A stretch of DNA of 64,000 nucleotides from Anagrus nilaparvatae (Eukaryota > Arthropoda > Insecta > Hymenoptera > Mymaridae), in NCBI GenBank assembly GCA_022575985.1, contig JAKSXM010000231.1:6264501-6328500 (forward strand). Direction: 5' to 3'. This document shows positions 63,501 through 64,000 of this stretch, in pieces. Positions within the stretch are counted from its first letter, which is position 1. Each line of letters opens with the position of its first letter. The position numbers were made by a program, and so were the translations under genes. The notes below the pieces were generated by a model. It did not search any database. It was not told the origin of the DNA and worked only from the letters and a program-made list of their open reading frames with translations.

Positions 63501-64000
63501 GTACGTGCTACTTTTAGACCACAAACTTTAATGAGAATTTTTTATCCTCTAAGATTATACGTTTTTTCTATTTCACCTACGTAAATAATTATGTTACTGA
63601 ATTACGAAAAAAAGCAATTATTTTTATATTAAAAAATCTGAATAAAAAAACACACATGAGATAAAATAATATGGAGCAGCTTATAACGTAAAACCAAATC
63701 TACATACATATTAGCCAGGATATTGTTTTTGAAAATTCACTATCTTGATATGATAGTACTTGTTCAAAATGGTACGGCATTTAAATTTAATTTTATGAGG
63801 CGAAAATTTAGTGTAACTGATGTTACCGTTCAAAAGGAAGTTTACTGCGTTGGGAAAACCAAATGGTGACATCAATCGGTTTAATACGAATAAATATTTC
63901 AGATACCTTCGGATTATTTCGATGGTCCCGCTTAGGTTACGCTAGCTAACCTTTAATTTAAAACCTCCAGGCTAATATAGCCCTGTACTTGCTAAGAAAA
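60543..64000. other. AT-rich, no gene seen
   Basis: Low-complexity and unique AT-rich DNA to the window end; no exon or element boundary could be supported. Confidence 0.6.

Overview
The window looks like AT-rich nuclear DNA from an insect. It has one spliced host gene, GT-AG introns, AATAAA signals, microsatellites and many degenerate mobile elements. There is no bacterial operon structure, no CRISPR array and no rRNA. A Tret1-like sugar transporter and a FLYWCH/MULE transposase would suit a hymenopteran, possibly a parasitoid wasp, but that lineage call is inference from gene families and base composition.

Layout. (1) 4589-7443, plus strand: a three-exon sugar transporter of the facilitated trehalose transporter (Tret1-like) type, 462 aa, the only clear host protein gene. 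(2) 31618-33144, minus strand: an apparently intact two-exon Mutator-like (MULE) transposase of 486 aa with an N-terminal FLYWCH-type zinc finger. The 1852-bp block holding it (31418-33269) is inserted in a smaller CACTG-ended palindromic element and is flanked by a perfect 9-bp direct repeat, the size MULEs make on insertion. Two other copies of the host element lie at 8441-8842 and 24817-25241. (3) 27788-28560, plus strand: a decayed LINE endonuclease-to-RT-linker remnant resembling Jockey/CR1 elements. (4) 59681-59750, minus strand: a tRNA-like sequence with recognisable A and B boxes.

Most other recognisable structure is foldback (inverted-repeat) DNA. It includes a 1.77-kb palindrome flanked by TTAA (17534-19306), a 1-kb palindrome at 28920-29912, two copies of a 0.9-kb family (43773-44666 and 49741-50628), and palindromes at 11590-12015, 40034-40439, 41720-42577, 56562-57580 and 59860-60542. 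Smaller hairpins lie at 3080-3242, 46588-46691 and 56280-56388. None of these foldbacks shows a convincing gene of its own.

The rest is AT-rich sequence with homopolymer runs and simple repeats. Four stretches (about 22960-23480, 34920-35500, 36480-37100 and 52600-53170) look less AT-rich and more complex. They may be regulatory or UTR sequence of genes outside the window, but no exon could be supported in them. The genes do not form a pathway: one transporter gene sits beside a landscape built by several transposon families, some nested in others.
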